A DNA stretch of 64,000 bases from CAYRXM01 sp964449465 (GTDB lineage Bacteria > Chloroflexota > Anaerolineae > JAFGEY01): assembly GCA_964449465.1 (NCBI GenBank), contig CAYVBK010000007.1, forward strand, positions 87,167 through 151,166, written 5' to 3'. A program made the translations under genes and the position numbers. Shown piece after piece: positions 9,630 through 19,295 of this stretch; position 1 is the stretch's first letter, and every line of letters begins with the position of its first letter. A model generated the notes under the pieces. That model saw nothing but the letters and a program-made list of their open reading frames with translations, was not told where the DNA came from and made no database searches.

Positions 9630-10832
9630 TTGGAAACACGAGTTCAAAAGCTGGCTGAATTGATCTGTCGGCGCACGGGCTGCCGGCGCGATGATGTGCG
9701 CATGGTCTATTCGCCGCTGCGCATTTCGCCGCTGGGGGCGCACATTGATCACCAGGATGGCTGCGTGACCGGCATGACCCTGAATCAGGTGATCTTGCTG
9801 GCTTTTGTGCCGCGCGCCGACCGTCACGTCTGCGTCGAGAGTTTGAACTTTGCTCATCGGGTCGAGTTTGACCTGGATAATGTGCCACCTCGCTCGCCCG
9901 GCGATTGGGGCAACTATGTGCGCGGAGCTGTGCTGTCGTTGCGAGAGAAATACACCCTGCGCGTGGGCATGGATGCCATTGTCGAGGGCGAGATGCCCAT
10001 TGGCGGGCTGAGTTCGTCGGCGGCGGTAGGGGTGGCCTATTTGCTGGCGTTGGAATCGGCCAACGATCTTTGCGTGTCGCCCCAGGAAAACATTCAGCAC
10101 GACCGGTACATCGAAAACACCTATCTGGGGCTGCACAATGGCATTTTGGACCCGGCAGTGATCTTGATGAGCGATCACGATCATCTGACTTTTTTGGACT
10201 GCCGGTCGGTCGAGTTTCAAAAGTTTGCCTCTCCAAGTATCAACGGTCGCATGGGCATTATGATCGTCTATTCGGGGCTGGTCAAGTCACTGACCGGCAC
10301 CGACTATAACCGGCGGGTGAGCGAATGTCAGGAGGCGGCTCGCCTGATGCTAGAGTGGAGCGGACAGCCTGCGCCGACCCTGCCGCGCCTGCGTATGGTT
10401 TCGCCAGATGTCTATGCCGAGGTGGGACACCGCCTGCCGCCGCCGCTCGACCGGCGGGCGCGGCACTTTTTCGGCGAAATGGAGCGCGTGCAGCAGGGTA
10501 TGCAGGCCTGGCGGTCGGGTGACCTGGATCGTCTGGGACAGTTGATCAATGAATCAGGATACAGCTCGGTGCATTATTACGAGTCTGGATGTCCACATAT
10601 GATCACTTTGTATCGCATCCTGTCCGAGTGCCCCGGTGTGTATGGGGCGCGGTTTAGCGGGGCGGGGTTTCGCGGTTCGTGCCTGGCCTTGATCGATCCG
10701 GCGCGCGATGACGAGATCAAGGCGGCCATTGATGCACAGTATCCGCAGGCGCACCCCGACGTGGCCGACCTGTATAGCGTGCATTTGTGCCAGCCCGACG
10801 GCCCGGCTCGTCTGTGGAACGGCAAAAAATGA
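9630..10832 (+). CDS. GHMP sugar kinase, galacturonokinase-like
   Basis: A 400-residue GHMP-family kinase that phosphorylates a sugar at C1. Motif 1 reads SPLRISPLGAHIDHQDG rather than the galactokinase GEHTDY form, and motif 2 is GGLSSSAAVGVAYLLALE. ENTYLGLHNGILD, RVSECQEAARLML and GVYGARFSGAGFRG follow. The GAHIDH motif and these blocks match what I recall of plant galacturonokinase (Arabidopsis GalAK) closely along the whole length, so D-galacturonate is the first candidate substrate. I prefer TTG 9630, preceded by AGGGG at good spacing; GTG 9600 would add ten residues overlapping the repeat element. The nucleotidyltransferase follows 13 bases later, as expected for a kinase-pyrophosphorylase salvage pair. 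Confidence 0.85.
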   Translation: METRVQKLAELICRRTGCRRDDVRMVYSPLRISPLGAHIDHQDGCVTGMTLNQVILLAFVPRADRHVCVESLNFAHRVEFDLDNVPPRSPGDWGNYVRGAVLSLREKYTLRVGMDAIVEGEMPIGGLSSSAAVGVAYLLALESANDLCVSPQENIQHDRYIENTYLGLHNGILDPAVILMSDHDHLTFLDCRSVEFQKFASPSINGRMGIMIVYSGLVKSLTGTDYNRRVSECQEAARLMLEWSGQPAPTLPRLRMVSPDVYAEVGHRLPPPLDRRARHFFGEMERVQQGMQAWRSGDLDRLGQLINESGYSSVHYYESGCPHMITLYRILSECPGVYGARFSGAGFRGSCLALIDPARDDEIKAAIDAQYPQAHPDVADLYSVHLCQPDGPARLWNGKK

Positions 10833-10845
10833 AAGGATGTCTACC

Positions 10846-11799
10846 ATGCAAGGCGTGATTCTGGCCGCCGGCAAAGGCTCGCGGCTGCATCCCATCACTC
10901 TGCGGCGATCCAAGGCCATGGTGCCGGTGTTGGGCAAGCCGCTGGTTGAGCGGGTGATGGAGGATTTGCTGCACAATGGCATCCAGGACTTTATCCTGGT
11001 GGTCAGCCCCGACGACCGCAACATTATCCATTATTTTCATCGTGAATCCAGCTTTCCGGCCGATGTGCGTTTCGTATATCAGGCAGAGCGGCGCGGTATG
11101 GCCAATGCGTTGATGCAGGCCGTGCCGCTGATCGAGCGGGACCTGATCTTGAGTGCGTGTGACAACCTCACCTCGGCGGCCTATGTGGGGCAAATGCTGG
11201 CTGCCTGGAACGCCGAGCCTCGCCCCAATGCCGTGTTGAGCCTGATGCCGGTGGCGCGCGAGCGGGTGAGCAGCACCGGTATTGTCGAGATGGACGGCGA
11301 ATGGGTCACTCGCATCGTGGAAAAACCGCAGCCACACGAGGCCCCGTCCAACGTGTCCAGCCTGCCACTCTATTGTTTTCATCGTTCTTTTCTCGATTAT
11401 CTGCCGCTGGTCAAGCCGTCGCCGCGCGGCGAATACGAGTTGCAAGATGCCATCCAAATGCTGATCGAACAAGAGGGGCGGGTGCGCGGCGTGTTTGTGG
11501 AGCAGCGACTCACCGTCACCGGCCCGGCTGATCTGCTCAACATCAACCGGGTGTATCTGACGCAGGGCAACGATCGCCCACAGTTGGCGCCGCAGACGGT
11601 GGGGATCAACACGCATCTGATCACGCCATTGCACATCGAAGGCGGCGTGATGATTGGCCCCAACTGTACCATCGGCCCCAATGTCTATATCGAGCGCGAT
11701 TGCCGCATCGGGGCAGGGGCGCACATCAGCGACGCCGTTGTTCTGCGCGATGCCGTGATCCCCGATGGTGCTCAGATTGTCAATCAGGTGGTTTCATAA
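10846..11799 (+). CDS. Sugar-1-phosphate nucleotidyltransferase
   Basis: The 317-residue protein has an N-terminal nucleotidyltransferase domain with the signature LAAGKGSRLHPITLRRSKAM and the ACDNL metal/nucleotide block. A short left-handed beta-helix tail follows (isoleucine-patch repeats such as GPNCTIGPNVYIERDCRIG from about residue 265). It would join a sugar-1-phosphate to UTP or dTTP with release of pyrophosphate. ATG 10846 has AAAGG nine bases upstream; the nearby ATG 10837 lacks spacing. Gene order suggests it uses the product of the preceding kinase, for example making UDP-galacturonate. Nucleotide preference is not visible from sequence. Confidence 0.87.
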   Translation: MQGVILAAGKGSRLHPITLRRSKAMVPVLGKPLVERVMEDLLHNGIQDFILVVSPDDRNIIHYFHRESSFPADVRFVYQAERRGMANALMQAVPLIERDLILSACDNLTSAAYVGQMLAAWNAEPRPNAVLSLMPVARERVSSTGIVEMDGEWVTRIVEKPQPHEAPSNVSSLPLYCFHRSFLDYLPLVKPSPRGEYELQDAIQMLIEQEGRVRGVFVEQRLTVTGPADLLNINRVYLTQGNDRPQLAPQTVGINTHLITPLHIEGGVMIGPNCTIGPNVYIERDCRIGAGAHISDAVVLRDAVIPDGAQIVNQVVS

Positions 11800-11809
11800 G
11801 CGAGGGATA

Positions 11810-13435
11810 TTGTCTCCGATTCGTTCGTCGGCGGGTTTCTGGCATGAGCGGGGCGCCATAGTCAAAGACTGGGGCGGGCGGCTGCCCGTTGCCCTGATCT
11901 ATCCCAACACCTACCAGGTGGGCATGTCCAGTCTGGGCTTGCAGACGGTGTATCGGCTGTTCAACGCCCACGCTGATGTGGTGTGCGAGCGGGTGTTCTG
12001 GCAAGCCGAGCCGGATCGCCGGCCGCCCTGCTCGGTAGAGACGCGGCGCCCGCTGGCAGATTTTGCCGTGCTGACTGCCTCGCTCTCGTTCGAGTTGGAT
12101 TATGCCCATTTGCTCCAACTCTTGCGTCAGGCCGATATACCTCTGATGCCAGCAGAGCGGGCTGATGGCTGGCCGCCCGTCATCGTGGGCGGGCCGGCCG
12201 TCTCGGCCAACCCGCTGCCGCTGGCCGATTTTGTGGATGCGGTGGTGGTGGGCGAGGCCGAGCCGATTCTGGATCAATTGGTAGACGTGTTGTGTCAGGG
12301 GGTGTGGGGAGACCGTTCAAACCTGTGGGCGGCGCTGGCCGGAATCCCTGGAGTTTATGTGCCGCCGCTGCACTCGGACGATATGTCGCCGGTCAAGCGA
12401 CAGTGGGTGCGCGACCTGGAGAACTGGCCCACGCACACGGTCATTTACACGCCTGATACCGAATTTGGCGATATGAGCCTGATCGAAGTGTCGCGCGGCT
12501 GCGGGCGCGGCTGTCGCTTTTGCATGGCCGGATTCATCACCCGCCCCAAGCGCGAACACAGCCTGGCCTCGATCCTGGCCCAAGCGCAGGCCAGCTTGGG
12601 GCAGAGCCGTCGCATTGGGCTGGTCGGCGCGGCGGTGTCCGATCACAGCCAGATTGATTTGTTGGCGACGCGTCTGCGCGAGATGAGAGCGGCCATTTCG
12701 GTCTCGTCGTTGCGCGTAGACCCGCTGTCCGAGCCGCTGCTGCGCGCCCTGGCCGAGAGCGGCAGCCGCACGTTGACCATGGCCCCCGAAGCTGGCTCGG
12801 AGCGACTGCGTCAGTTCATCAACAAGGGCGTTGGCGAGGCCGAGTTGGTTCACGCGGCTCAACGTGCCGCGTCCTGGCGATTTCACAGCCTCAAGCTGTA
12901 TTTTATGATCGGCCTGCCCGGCGAAACCGACGAGGATGTGGCCGCCATCGGCGAGTTGTGCCGCCTGGTGGCCGGGTATTTCCCGGGCCGCCTGATCGCC
13001 AATGTGACTCCGTTTGTGCCAAAAGCGCAGACGCCCTTTCAGCGGGAAGCGATGGCTTCGATTGAGACATTGCAAACACGCTCGAATCAGCTTGGTCGGT
13101 TGCTGCGACCGCTGCATATCGAGGTCAAGGGCGAGAGTCCCCGTTGGGCGGCAGTACAGGGCGTCCTGGCTCGCGGAGACCGGCGTTGGGGGGCGGTGCT
13201 GGCGGCATTGGATGGCCCATCTTTTCGTTCGTGGCAGCGGGCCGCCCAGACACAAGGCCTCGATCTGCAGGCTGAGGCGGTTCGAGCGTTCGGCGATCCG
13301 TTGCCCTGGGGTTTTGTTCATTGCGGTGTCTCGCCGGCCGAGATGCAGCGCGAACAAGAGCGCGCTCATCGAGGACAATTCACGCCGCCTTGCCCGCCCG
13401 ATGGGTGCGTTCGTTGCGGCGTCTGCGCGGGGTGA
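11810..13435 (+). CDS. Radical SAM protein of the TIGR03960 type (N-terminal B12-like domain)
   Basis: The 541-residue protein opens with a Rossmann-like domain (VALIYPNTYQVGMSSLGLQ, then PPVIVGGPAVSANPLPLADF and VVGEAEPILDQL) typical of B12-binding radical SAM proteins. The radical SAM core follows, with C231, C235 and C238 in SRGCGRGCRFCMAGF. The C-terminus ends in a Cys cluster, CVRCGVC. The family is often fused or adjacent to TIGR03936-type proteins; its reaction is not established to my knowledge. The start is uncertain: TTG 11810 (after GAGGG) avoids overlap, while ATG 11765 would overlap the previous gene by 35 bases. A bidirectional terminator follows. Confidence 0.85.
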   Translation: MSPIRSSAGFWHERGAIVKDWGGRLPVALIYPNTYQVGMSSLGLQTVYRLFNAHADVVCERVFWQAEPDRRPPCSVETRRPLADFAVLTASLSFELDYAHLLQLLRQADIPLMPAERADGWPPVIVGGPAVSANPLPLADFVDAVVVGEAEPILDQLVDVLCQGVWGDRSNLWAALAGIPGVYVPPLHSDDMSPVKRQWVRDLENWPTHTVIYTPDTEFGDMSLIEVSRGCGRGCRFCMAGFITRPKREHSLASILAQAQASLGQSRRIGLVGAAVSDHSQIDLLATRLREMRAAISVSSLRVDPLSEPLLRALAESGSRTLTMAPEAGSERLRQFINKGVGEAELVHAAQRAASWRFHSLKLYFMIGLPGETDEDVAAIGELCRLVAGYFPGRLIANVTPFVPKAQTPFQREAMASIETLQTRSNQLGRLLRPLHIEVKGESPRWAAVQGVLARGDRRWGAVLAALDGPSFRSWQRAAQTQGLDLQAEAVRAFGDPLPWGFVHCGVSPAEMQREQERAHRGQFTPPCPPDGCVRCGVCAG

Positions 13436-13532
13436 GGGGTGTAACGTAACTCTCCGGGTTGCGTCTTGGCACGTGGGCGTGCCAGGTCCTCATCTATTCA
13501 ACTGCAATGAAACACGTCCCGACGATGTAAAC

Positions 13533-13571
13533 AAAAACCCTCTCGCGGATTCGATCTGCGAGAGGGTTTTT
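13533..13571. terminator. Bidirectional intrinsic terminator
   Basis: AAAAACCCTCTCGC pairs perfectly with GCGAGAGGGTTTTT across an 11-base loop, giving a T-run in both directions. It ends the plus-strand cassette and the minus-strand surface-protein pair. Confidence 0.9.
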
Positions 13572-13590
13572 GTTCTGACTGAATGTCGTT

Positions 13591-14562
13591 TTATCTGGAA
13601 CGGCGCAACTTTCTCAGCCCAAAGATCAACCCGGCCAGCAAGACGCCGGCGGTGGGCAAGATGGGCGCCAGGCCGGTGACGGGCAGCACGCCATTGGTCT
13701 TTTCCACCACCTTGATCTGTACCTGTGTCTGTACGGCGGCGTTTTCTTGATAGTACAGCGCGGCGCGATGGGTGATCGTCTCGCCCAGTTTGGCATCTGC
13801 ATTGACCTGGGCGGCGATGGTGACAATGGCCGCCGACTTGGGCGGCATTGGCCCCAGATCGGCCCACACCAGGCCTTGATCGAAAATCACTTGCCCCTGG
13901 CTGGCCGTCGCGCTGACAAATTGAAGGCCGGTCGGCAGATAATCGGCCACGATCACCTGGTGAATGTCGTGATCCCACGTGTTGCTCACCACCAGCGTAA
14001 AGGACAATGTATCATCGGGGCGTGCCTGTGGCGAAGAGGCGTTCATTTTCAAGATCGCCAGCGGATCGGGCGCCAGACCTTTGGCATAAAAGGCCAGGTT
14101 GATCACCAATTCCTGGTCGGAGCGCATGCGCACCGGCAGATCGGTGGTCAAAGCGACTAGATCGGGGCGGTCGGATGGCACAACAGCATTCAAAAAGACG
14201 ATGCGATTGCCAATGTCTTGAAAGCCATATTCGCCCGACGCATTGGTATAAACCGGGATTTGTTCGCTGCTGGCTTGCAATACCACCTGGACGCCGGCCG
14301 GCATATAACCCTGACCCCAATTCATCACGCCGCCGCGCAGGCGAGGAATGGGTACAGAAGCTCCCATTGCCGGGCCGACGGATGGTGTAGTCGTGGGTGT
14401 CGGTGTGGGGGTCGGCGGCGTCTCGGTCAGCACAAAGGTGGGGCGAGGCGTAGACAGGGCATCCGAGCCGGTCTGCGCCAGGGCCGGAGCAGTCTGCCAG
14501 ACTCCCAACCCCAGAATGAATATCACACCCAGAGTTAGCCAGACAAGTGTTTTGTTGTTCAT
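13591..14562 (-). CDS. Exported DUF11-repeat protein with LPxTG-like tail
   Basis: The 323-residue protein starts with a signal peptide (MNNKTLVWLTLGVIFILGLG, cleavage likely after APALA). A Thr-Pro-rich spacer and a carboxypeptidase-regulatory-like beta domain follow (TNASGEYGFQDIG). A TIGR01451/DUF11 conserved-repeat domain spans about 190-285 (LVVSNTWDHDI and VIVADYLPTGLQFVSATAS). The C-terminus has LPVTG (from residue 293), a hydrophobic stretch and RKLRRSR, the layout of a sortase-type sorting signal. ATG 14562 has AAAGGAAA upstream; an earlier in-frame start at 14592 has none. It lies 48 bases behind the giant surface gene and is probably co-transcribed. No sortase gene is present in the window. 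Confidence 0.82.
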   Translation of the reverse strand: MNNKTLVWLTLGVIFILGLGVWQTAPALAQTGSDALSTPRPTFVLTETPPTPTPTPTTTPSVGPAMGASVPIPRLRGGVMNWGQGYMPAGVQVVLQASSEQIPVYTNASGEYGFQDIGNRIVFLNAVVPSDRPDLVALTTDLPVRMRSDQELVINLAFYAKGLAPDPLAILKMNASSPQARPDDTLSFTLVVSNTWDHDIHQVIVADYLPTGLQFVSATASQGQVIFDQGLVWADLGPMPPKSAAIVTIAAQVNADAKLGETITHRAALYYQENAAVQTQVQIKVVEKTNGVLPVTGLAPILPTAGVLLAGLIFGLRKLRRSR

Positions 14563-14610
14563 ACTGTTTCCTTTCTTGGACCCCCTCACCAATTGGCGGT
14601 CTATTTATTC

Positions 14611-17600
14611 TTAGCGAGGTTGCACCGAACGCGATATGACAGGCAAACGCGGGACGTTGGATTGGGCGGCGACGGATGTAGAGATCAGATCGGGCTTTTG
14701 AAATACATTATTGTTCTCATTGTGTTCTATCACCGCTCCAAAAGGCGCGTCGCCGTAACAGTCTACCATCGCCCATAGTTGATGATTGCCCGGCCCGCCC
14801 AGATCGCCCGGCCAGTGACTATAATTTTGTTCGGGGTGGTCGGGATCGTCGGGATCGCCGGTGCTGAGAACCAGAGTTTGCCCGGCTTCCAAAGTCTGAC
14901 GCACTACCCAGGCCTTGCCTCGGGTAGAGACCATGTTCCAGATCACATTCAGGGTGATCGGGGAGGTGGGGTCCAGGTACAGGTCTACCCAGTAACCGCC
15001 CGGCACCGCTGCCGGCCCATTGTTGCGCAAAGTAACTCGCACTTCATAGCGGCCGGCTTCCTGTTCGATGGCCTCGATAGACACGATCTCCAGATCGGCC
15101 AAGGGATAGTTTCGCATGATGATGGGCAAGTAGACCATAAACTGGCCGATGACCACTTGCACGGTGCGGGTGATGCCGTCGCACTCGGCCTGAATGTTGG
15201 CCGTGCCTTCGGTGGGGCCGGCATTCAAGCGTGTTGTCACCTGCCCCTGCGCGTTGGTCGTGGCCGTGATCGGGGTCAGCGTGACATCGGTCGGGCCGGC
15301 CAGGCGGCTAAATGTGACTACCCATCCGGCGCCCACCGGCTGCCCGAATGCGTCTTGCACCACCGCCGTGATCGTAGAGGCCTGGCTGGGGGCGATGCGC
15401 GATGGGGTGGCCGTCAAAGCGATGGTAAATGGCACACCCACCGCCATATTGATCACTATATCGGCGGTGGCGGTGATGCCGGCGCACGCCGCCTGTATTA
15501 CCGCCGTGCCTTGAGTGGCCCCCGATGTCAGCGTTACCGTGACCCGACCGCTGGCGTCGGTGCTGCCCGACCACGCGCTGAGGGTAATGTCAGAGGGGCC
15601 GGACAGGCGGGTGAACGAGATCACATAGCCGGCGCCCACCGACTGACCGTACATGTCGCGCACCGTTGCCACCAGAGTCGAGGTGTCGCCGCCGGGCAAG
15701 ATGGCCGATGGCGTCGCCGTCAGAGTCATGGTGGCCGGAATCTGGGCCTCGACAGTGACATAGACAGTGCGGTTGACGATCAGGTTGGTATCGCCGATAA
15801 AAATTTGGGCCACGCCGATGGCCGAGCCGGTGTACACAAAGACCATCTGGCCTTGGGCGTTTGAGGTTCCAGACACGGGTGCGGTAGCTCCCGGCCCGCT
15901 CAACACAGCCGCGTGGATGGTCACATTGGCGATGGGGTTGCCGCTGCAGTCGCTCACCGTGGCTGTGATGCGAGATGTGTCGCCTACGCGAATGAGCGAG
16001 GCCGATACGTCTACCGTCATAGCGGCCAACGCGCCCGTCTGCACGGTGATGCGCGCCGTCTTGGTGATGCCACTGGCAAGATGTGCCGTCACAGTTGCCA
16101 CACCGATCTGCGTCGAGGTGAATTGCGTTGAGACCTGGCTGGATGCGTTGGTGTTGCCAGATGTGGGGGCAACGCTTCCGATCCCGCCGACGGTGAATGT
16201 GACCGGATAGCCTGCGCCGACCGGATGTCCATAAGCGTCTTGGACGGTGGCTATGATGGTATTGCCGGTGGAGCAGGCCGAAATGACCGTTGGATAGCTC
16301 AACTCGATTGCACCGGGCGGCCCTGCGATCACATTAAACAGGTTGGAATTGCTCGAAATCGTTGGCGTGGTCTGCCAGGTCGCCGTAATGCGGTCATTGG
16401 TCCAGGTTTCGGTGATCACCACACTGACAGTGGCGCGGCTGTTGCTCATGGTTGTCTGTTTGGGCGAGATGGTGCCGCTCAGATCTGAAAGCGCAACCGT
16501 GCCATTGTCGCCACTGCGCAGGTTATTGAACCGGTCTACGCCGGTGATGGTCAGCCCAAAGCCGATGCCGGCCTGCTGCGGGCTGGACACCGGGCTGATC
16601 AAAAAGTGGTGCAGCGCGGCCGGGGTGATGATCAGGTTGGTTGAACCGGTGCGAGTTGATGTGCCTTGTGCCGTGATCGCCACTGTGCCGGCCAGCGTGG
16701 ACGAAATGGTGGCATGCGCCACGCCATTGGCGTCGGCAGTGGCCGGGTTGGGAACGATCCAGGTGTTGCTGCCCAAAATGTACGGCGAGGCCACCGATAG
16801 ATTGACCGCCTGCCCCAGACAGGGGTTGCCAAACCGGTCGGTCATACTGATGGTGAGTTGGGCGGCTGTGCCGGCTGGTGTGCTTGCCGGGCTGACTGTC
16901 ACGGTGATGTACCATGCCGGCCCCGACGTAAACGAAACATAACCGCTGCCCGATACGCTGGATGTGGGTACCAGGGTGCCCGTGATCAACACCCGTCCGA
17001 TCAGGGTCGAGCTGATCGATGTGGTGGCCACGCCGGCGGCGTTGGTGGTGCCGGTGTTGGGGTTGATGCCACCGCTGCCCAACGCGCCCGGCGGCGCCGT
17101 CCAGGTGAGGTTTTGGCCCGGTACGCGGTTGCCATATTGGTCGGTGACAGTGGCATACAGGGTGGCGTTCAGGTTGATCTCGCGGGGGTTGGGCGACATG
17201 CCCACTGCCACATTTATCGCGCTGCCCACCGTAAATGTGACCGTGTCCTGGTTGTTGATCGAAGAACAGCCGGCTACGGTGGTGGCAGCACGGATGCGCT
17301 TGACGCCCACCAGGGTAGACTGCACCGTGGCGGTGGCTGTGCCGCCGTTGGCCAGTGAAACGGTGGCCGGACTGATCGAGCCGCTGCCCAGAGAATCCAG
17401 GCTGGTTAGCGTGGCCGTGCCGCGATCCAGGTTATTGCCATAGGCGTCCCGGACCTGCACCGTGATCACGGCCGAATTTCCCACCGCCAGGCTTTCGGGC
17501 TGTACCGTCACTGTGAGCACACTGGGGCAGCCGGCGATAAAGGTTACCAGGGCCGATTTGGTGATGCCGCCGCTGTCTGTCACCACCACAGTGGCCGGCC

Positions 17601-19257
17601 CGATGCTGGTCGAATTGATGTTAAAAGAGGCGCGTCCGTTGCTGCCGGTGACGCCGCTAGATGGTGTGGCGCTGCCCCTGGTGATGCCAAAGTTGAGTGA
17701 GCGGCCCGGCACCGGGTTGGCATAGGCGTCTTGCACCAGCACATTGACCGCTTCATTTTGGCCGGCCGGAATCGAGGTGCGGGCGATGGTCAGGCCGATG
17801 CTGTACGGCACGTTGGCGGTGACGGTAAACGGGTTGCTGTTGGTAGACACGGTGCCGGTGTACACGCGCAGGGCCGTGTTGGTGCGGGCCAGGGTGATGC
17901 TGATGGTCCGGTTGGCGGCTACGCCGTTGACAAAATTGACCGTTGTCGGTTTTAATGTGTTGGGCGTTGCCAGGTCGCTGATGTTGACCGGGCCGTTTAG
18001 CGTGCTGACCAGGGTACCGCTGCGGTCATAGCCTGTGATCGAAACCGTAAAGTTGACGCCGGCTACCTGCGTGCCGATGGGACTGACGGCAAAATGATCC
18101 AGCGCACCGGCCGTTATGGCCACCTGAACCGCAGCCCCGCCAACGGCAACGGGTGAGATGCGGTTGGATTCTGAAATTGAGATGCGGTATTGGTCATTGA
18201 CGACAAAACCGCTGACCGGCGCCGGCGCATTGACCGTAACCACCATAGTGGCGGTGAGTTGCTCGCCCACTTCCCAATCGCCAATGCCGCCCTGCGCCAC
18301 CGGCACTGTCCAACGAATATGATCGCCTACGATCAGGGCCGTGCCGTACAGAGTGCCGCCTCGCCCAAAGAGCGAGTACGAGATCAGGGTGGTGCTAACA
18401 GGAACGCGGTCGGTGATGACCAGGTTGACCGGCCCGCCGAACCACGCGGCTGTGCGCAGTGGATAGCGGCCATCGTTCGAGATGGTGAGCGTAAAAGTCA
18501 ACCGCTCTGTCTGCACGATGACCGGATCGGGGTATGCCATTTTCGAGATGGCCAGTTTGGGGGCATAGACCGGAGTGGACAGGCCTGCGGCGTAGGTAGT
18601 CAGTTCTCCGTCGTCGGGGTTGTAAGCCTGATAGCTACCCGCCGGAGCGACGATAAAATCGCTGTTGGCCAGCGGCCCCAATACGCGGGTGCGCACGCGA
18701 AAACGCGCCGTTTGACCGCCGCCAAGCTGGCAGCCGCTATCGGTGCGGATGCGCACCACCGACCCGCCGCCCAATGGCGCCGTCCAACAGGTGCCACCGC
18801 TCTGTATCACCGATATACCGACCAGCTCTAGTTGAGCGGGCAGCGTTTGCGTCAATATCACAGAGCAGGCATTGCCCGGTCCGGGGTCGGTGTTGGTGAC
18901 GGTGAGAAAGTAGCTAAATTCTTCAAAAGATAGCGTGGTTGAATAAATGGCATACGGATCGCCGGTCAAAGAAAGGGACAGTGTGCCGGCAGCGTGGACC
19001 GGCTGGGGTCCCATCAGCGCGACGAGGGTCTCATCTGTCCAGCCAGTGATGCTCAATGCCAGCGGCGCGGCCCATTGCAAACCGGCCGGCGCGTTTTGGA
19101 ACGCTTGCTGCACCCATGGAGTGAATGAAGGCCATGGTATCAGTGAGAACAACAGCGCCCAAACCAGAGCCGCACAAACCTGCCGCCTGATCCCTGACCT
19201 TGCCCGATTGATCCTCAAGTCTGCTTGATCCCATATCTTTTTGATCTTGACGTTCAT
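14611..19257 (-). CDS. Giant surface protein with Ig-like (Big_1) repeats and CARDB domain
   Basis: This 1548-residue exported protein has an N-terminal basic stretch plus hydrophobic segment (VCAALVWALLFSLIPW). DUF11-like domains occupy about 95-380 (ISKMAYPDPVIVQTERLTFTL type). From about 390 to 1370 run many invasin/intimin-type Ig-like repeats recognisable by recurring VQDAYGHPVGAGYPVTFT-like and GVATVT-like units. At about 1374-1381 is YLPIIMRN, a motif recurrent in Chloroflexota secreted proteins, followed by a CARDB-type domain to the end. No membrane anchor is evident at the C-terminus. Likely roles are adhesion or a cell-surface layer; this is inference. AGGAGG precedes the ATG, and a strong promoter lies at 19296-19324. 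Confidence 0.88.
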   Translation of the reverse strand: MNVKIKKIWDQADLRINRARSGIRRQVCAALVWALLFSLIPWPSFTPWVQQAFQNAPAGLQWAAPLALSITGWTDETLVALMGPQPVHAAGTLSLSLTGDPYAIYSTTLSFEEFSYFLTVTNTDPGPGNACSVILTQTLPAQLELVGISVIQSGGTCWTAPLGGGSVVRIRTDSGCQLGGGQTARFRVRTRVLGPLANSDFIVAPAGSYQAYNPDDGELTTYAAGLSTPVYAPKLAISKMAYPDPVIVQTERLTFTLTISNDGRYPLRTAAWFGGPVNLVITDRVPVSTTLISYSLFGRGGTLYGTALIVGDHIRWTVPVAQGGIGDWEVGEQLTATMVVTVNAPAPVSGFVVNDQYRISISESNRISPVAVGGAAVQVAITAGALDHFAVSPIGTQVAGVNFTVSITGYDRSGTLVSTLNGPVNISDLATPNTLKPTTVNFVNGVAANRTISITLARTNTALRVYTGTVSTNSNPFTVTANVPYSIGLTIARTSIPAGQNEAVNVLVQDAYANPVPGRSLNFGITRGSATPSSGVTGSNGRASFNINSTSIGPATVVVTDSGGITKSALVTFIAGCPSVLTVTVQPESLAVGNSAVITVQVRDAYGNNLDRGTATLTSLDSLGSGSISPATVSLANGGTATATVQSTLVGVKRIRAATTVAGCSSINNQDTVTFTVGSAINVAVGMSPNPREINLNATLYATVTDQYGNRVPGQNLTWTAPPGALGSGGINPNTGTTNAAGVATTSISSTLIGRVLITGTLVPTSSVSGSGYVSFTSGPAWYITVTVSPASTPAGTAAQLTISMTDRFGNPCLGQAVNLSVASPYILGSNTWIVPNPATADANGVAHATISSTLAGTVAITAQGTSTRTGSTNLIITPAALHHFLISPVSSPQQAGIGFGLTITGVDRFNNLRSGDNGTVALSDLSGTISPKQTTMSNSRATVSVVITETWTNDRITATWQTTPTISSNSNLFNVIAGPPGAIELSYPTVISACSTGNTIIATVQDAYGHPVGAGYPVTFTVGGIGSVAPTSGNTNASSQVSTQFTSTQIGVATVTAHLASGITKTARITVQTGALAAMTVDVSASLIRVGDTSRITATVSDCSGNPIANVTIHAAVLSGPGATAPVSGTSNAQGQMVFVYTGSAIGVAQIFIGDTNLIVNRTVYVTVEAQIPATMTLTATPSAILPGGDTSTLVATVRDMYGQSVGAGYVISFTRLSGPSDITLSAWSGSTDASGRVTVTLTSGATQGTAVIQAACAGITATADIVINMAVGVPFTIALTATPSRIAPSQASTITAVVQDAFGQPVGAGWVVTFSRLAGPTDVTLTPITATTNAQGQVTTRLNAGPTEGTANIQAECDGITRTVQVVIGQFMVYLPIIMRNYPLADLEIVSIEAIEQEAGRYEVRVTLRNNGPAAVPGGYWVDLYLDPTSPITLNVIWNMVSTRGKAWVVRQTLEAGQTLVLSTGDPDDPDHPEQNYSHWPGDLGGPGNHQLWAMVDCYGDAPFGAVIEHNENNNVFQKPDLISTSVAAQSNVPRLPVISRSVQPR

Positions 19258-19295
19258 CCTATCCTCCTGCGTGTGACAACAAGTTCACATAACTT

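Noticed and set aside
8302..10236. 644-residue minus-strand frame across GH172 and the kinase
   Set aside because: It is a shadow frame that crosses a repeat element and two recognised genes on the other strand.
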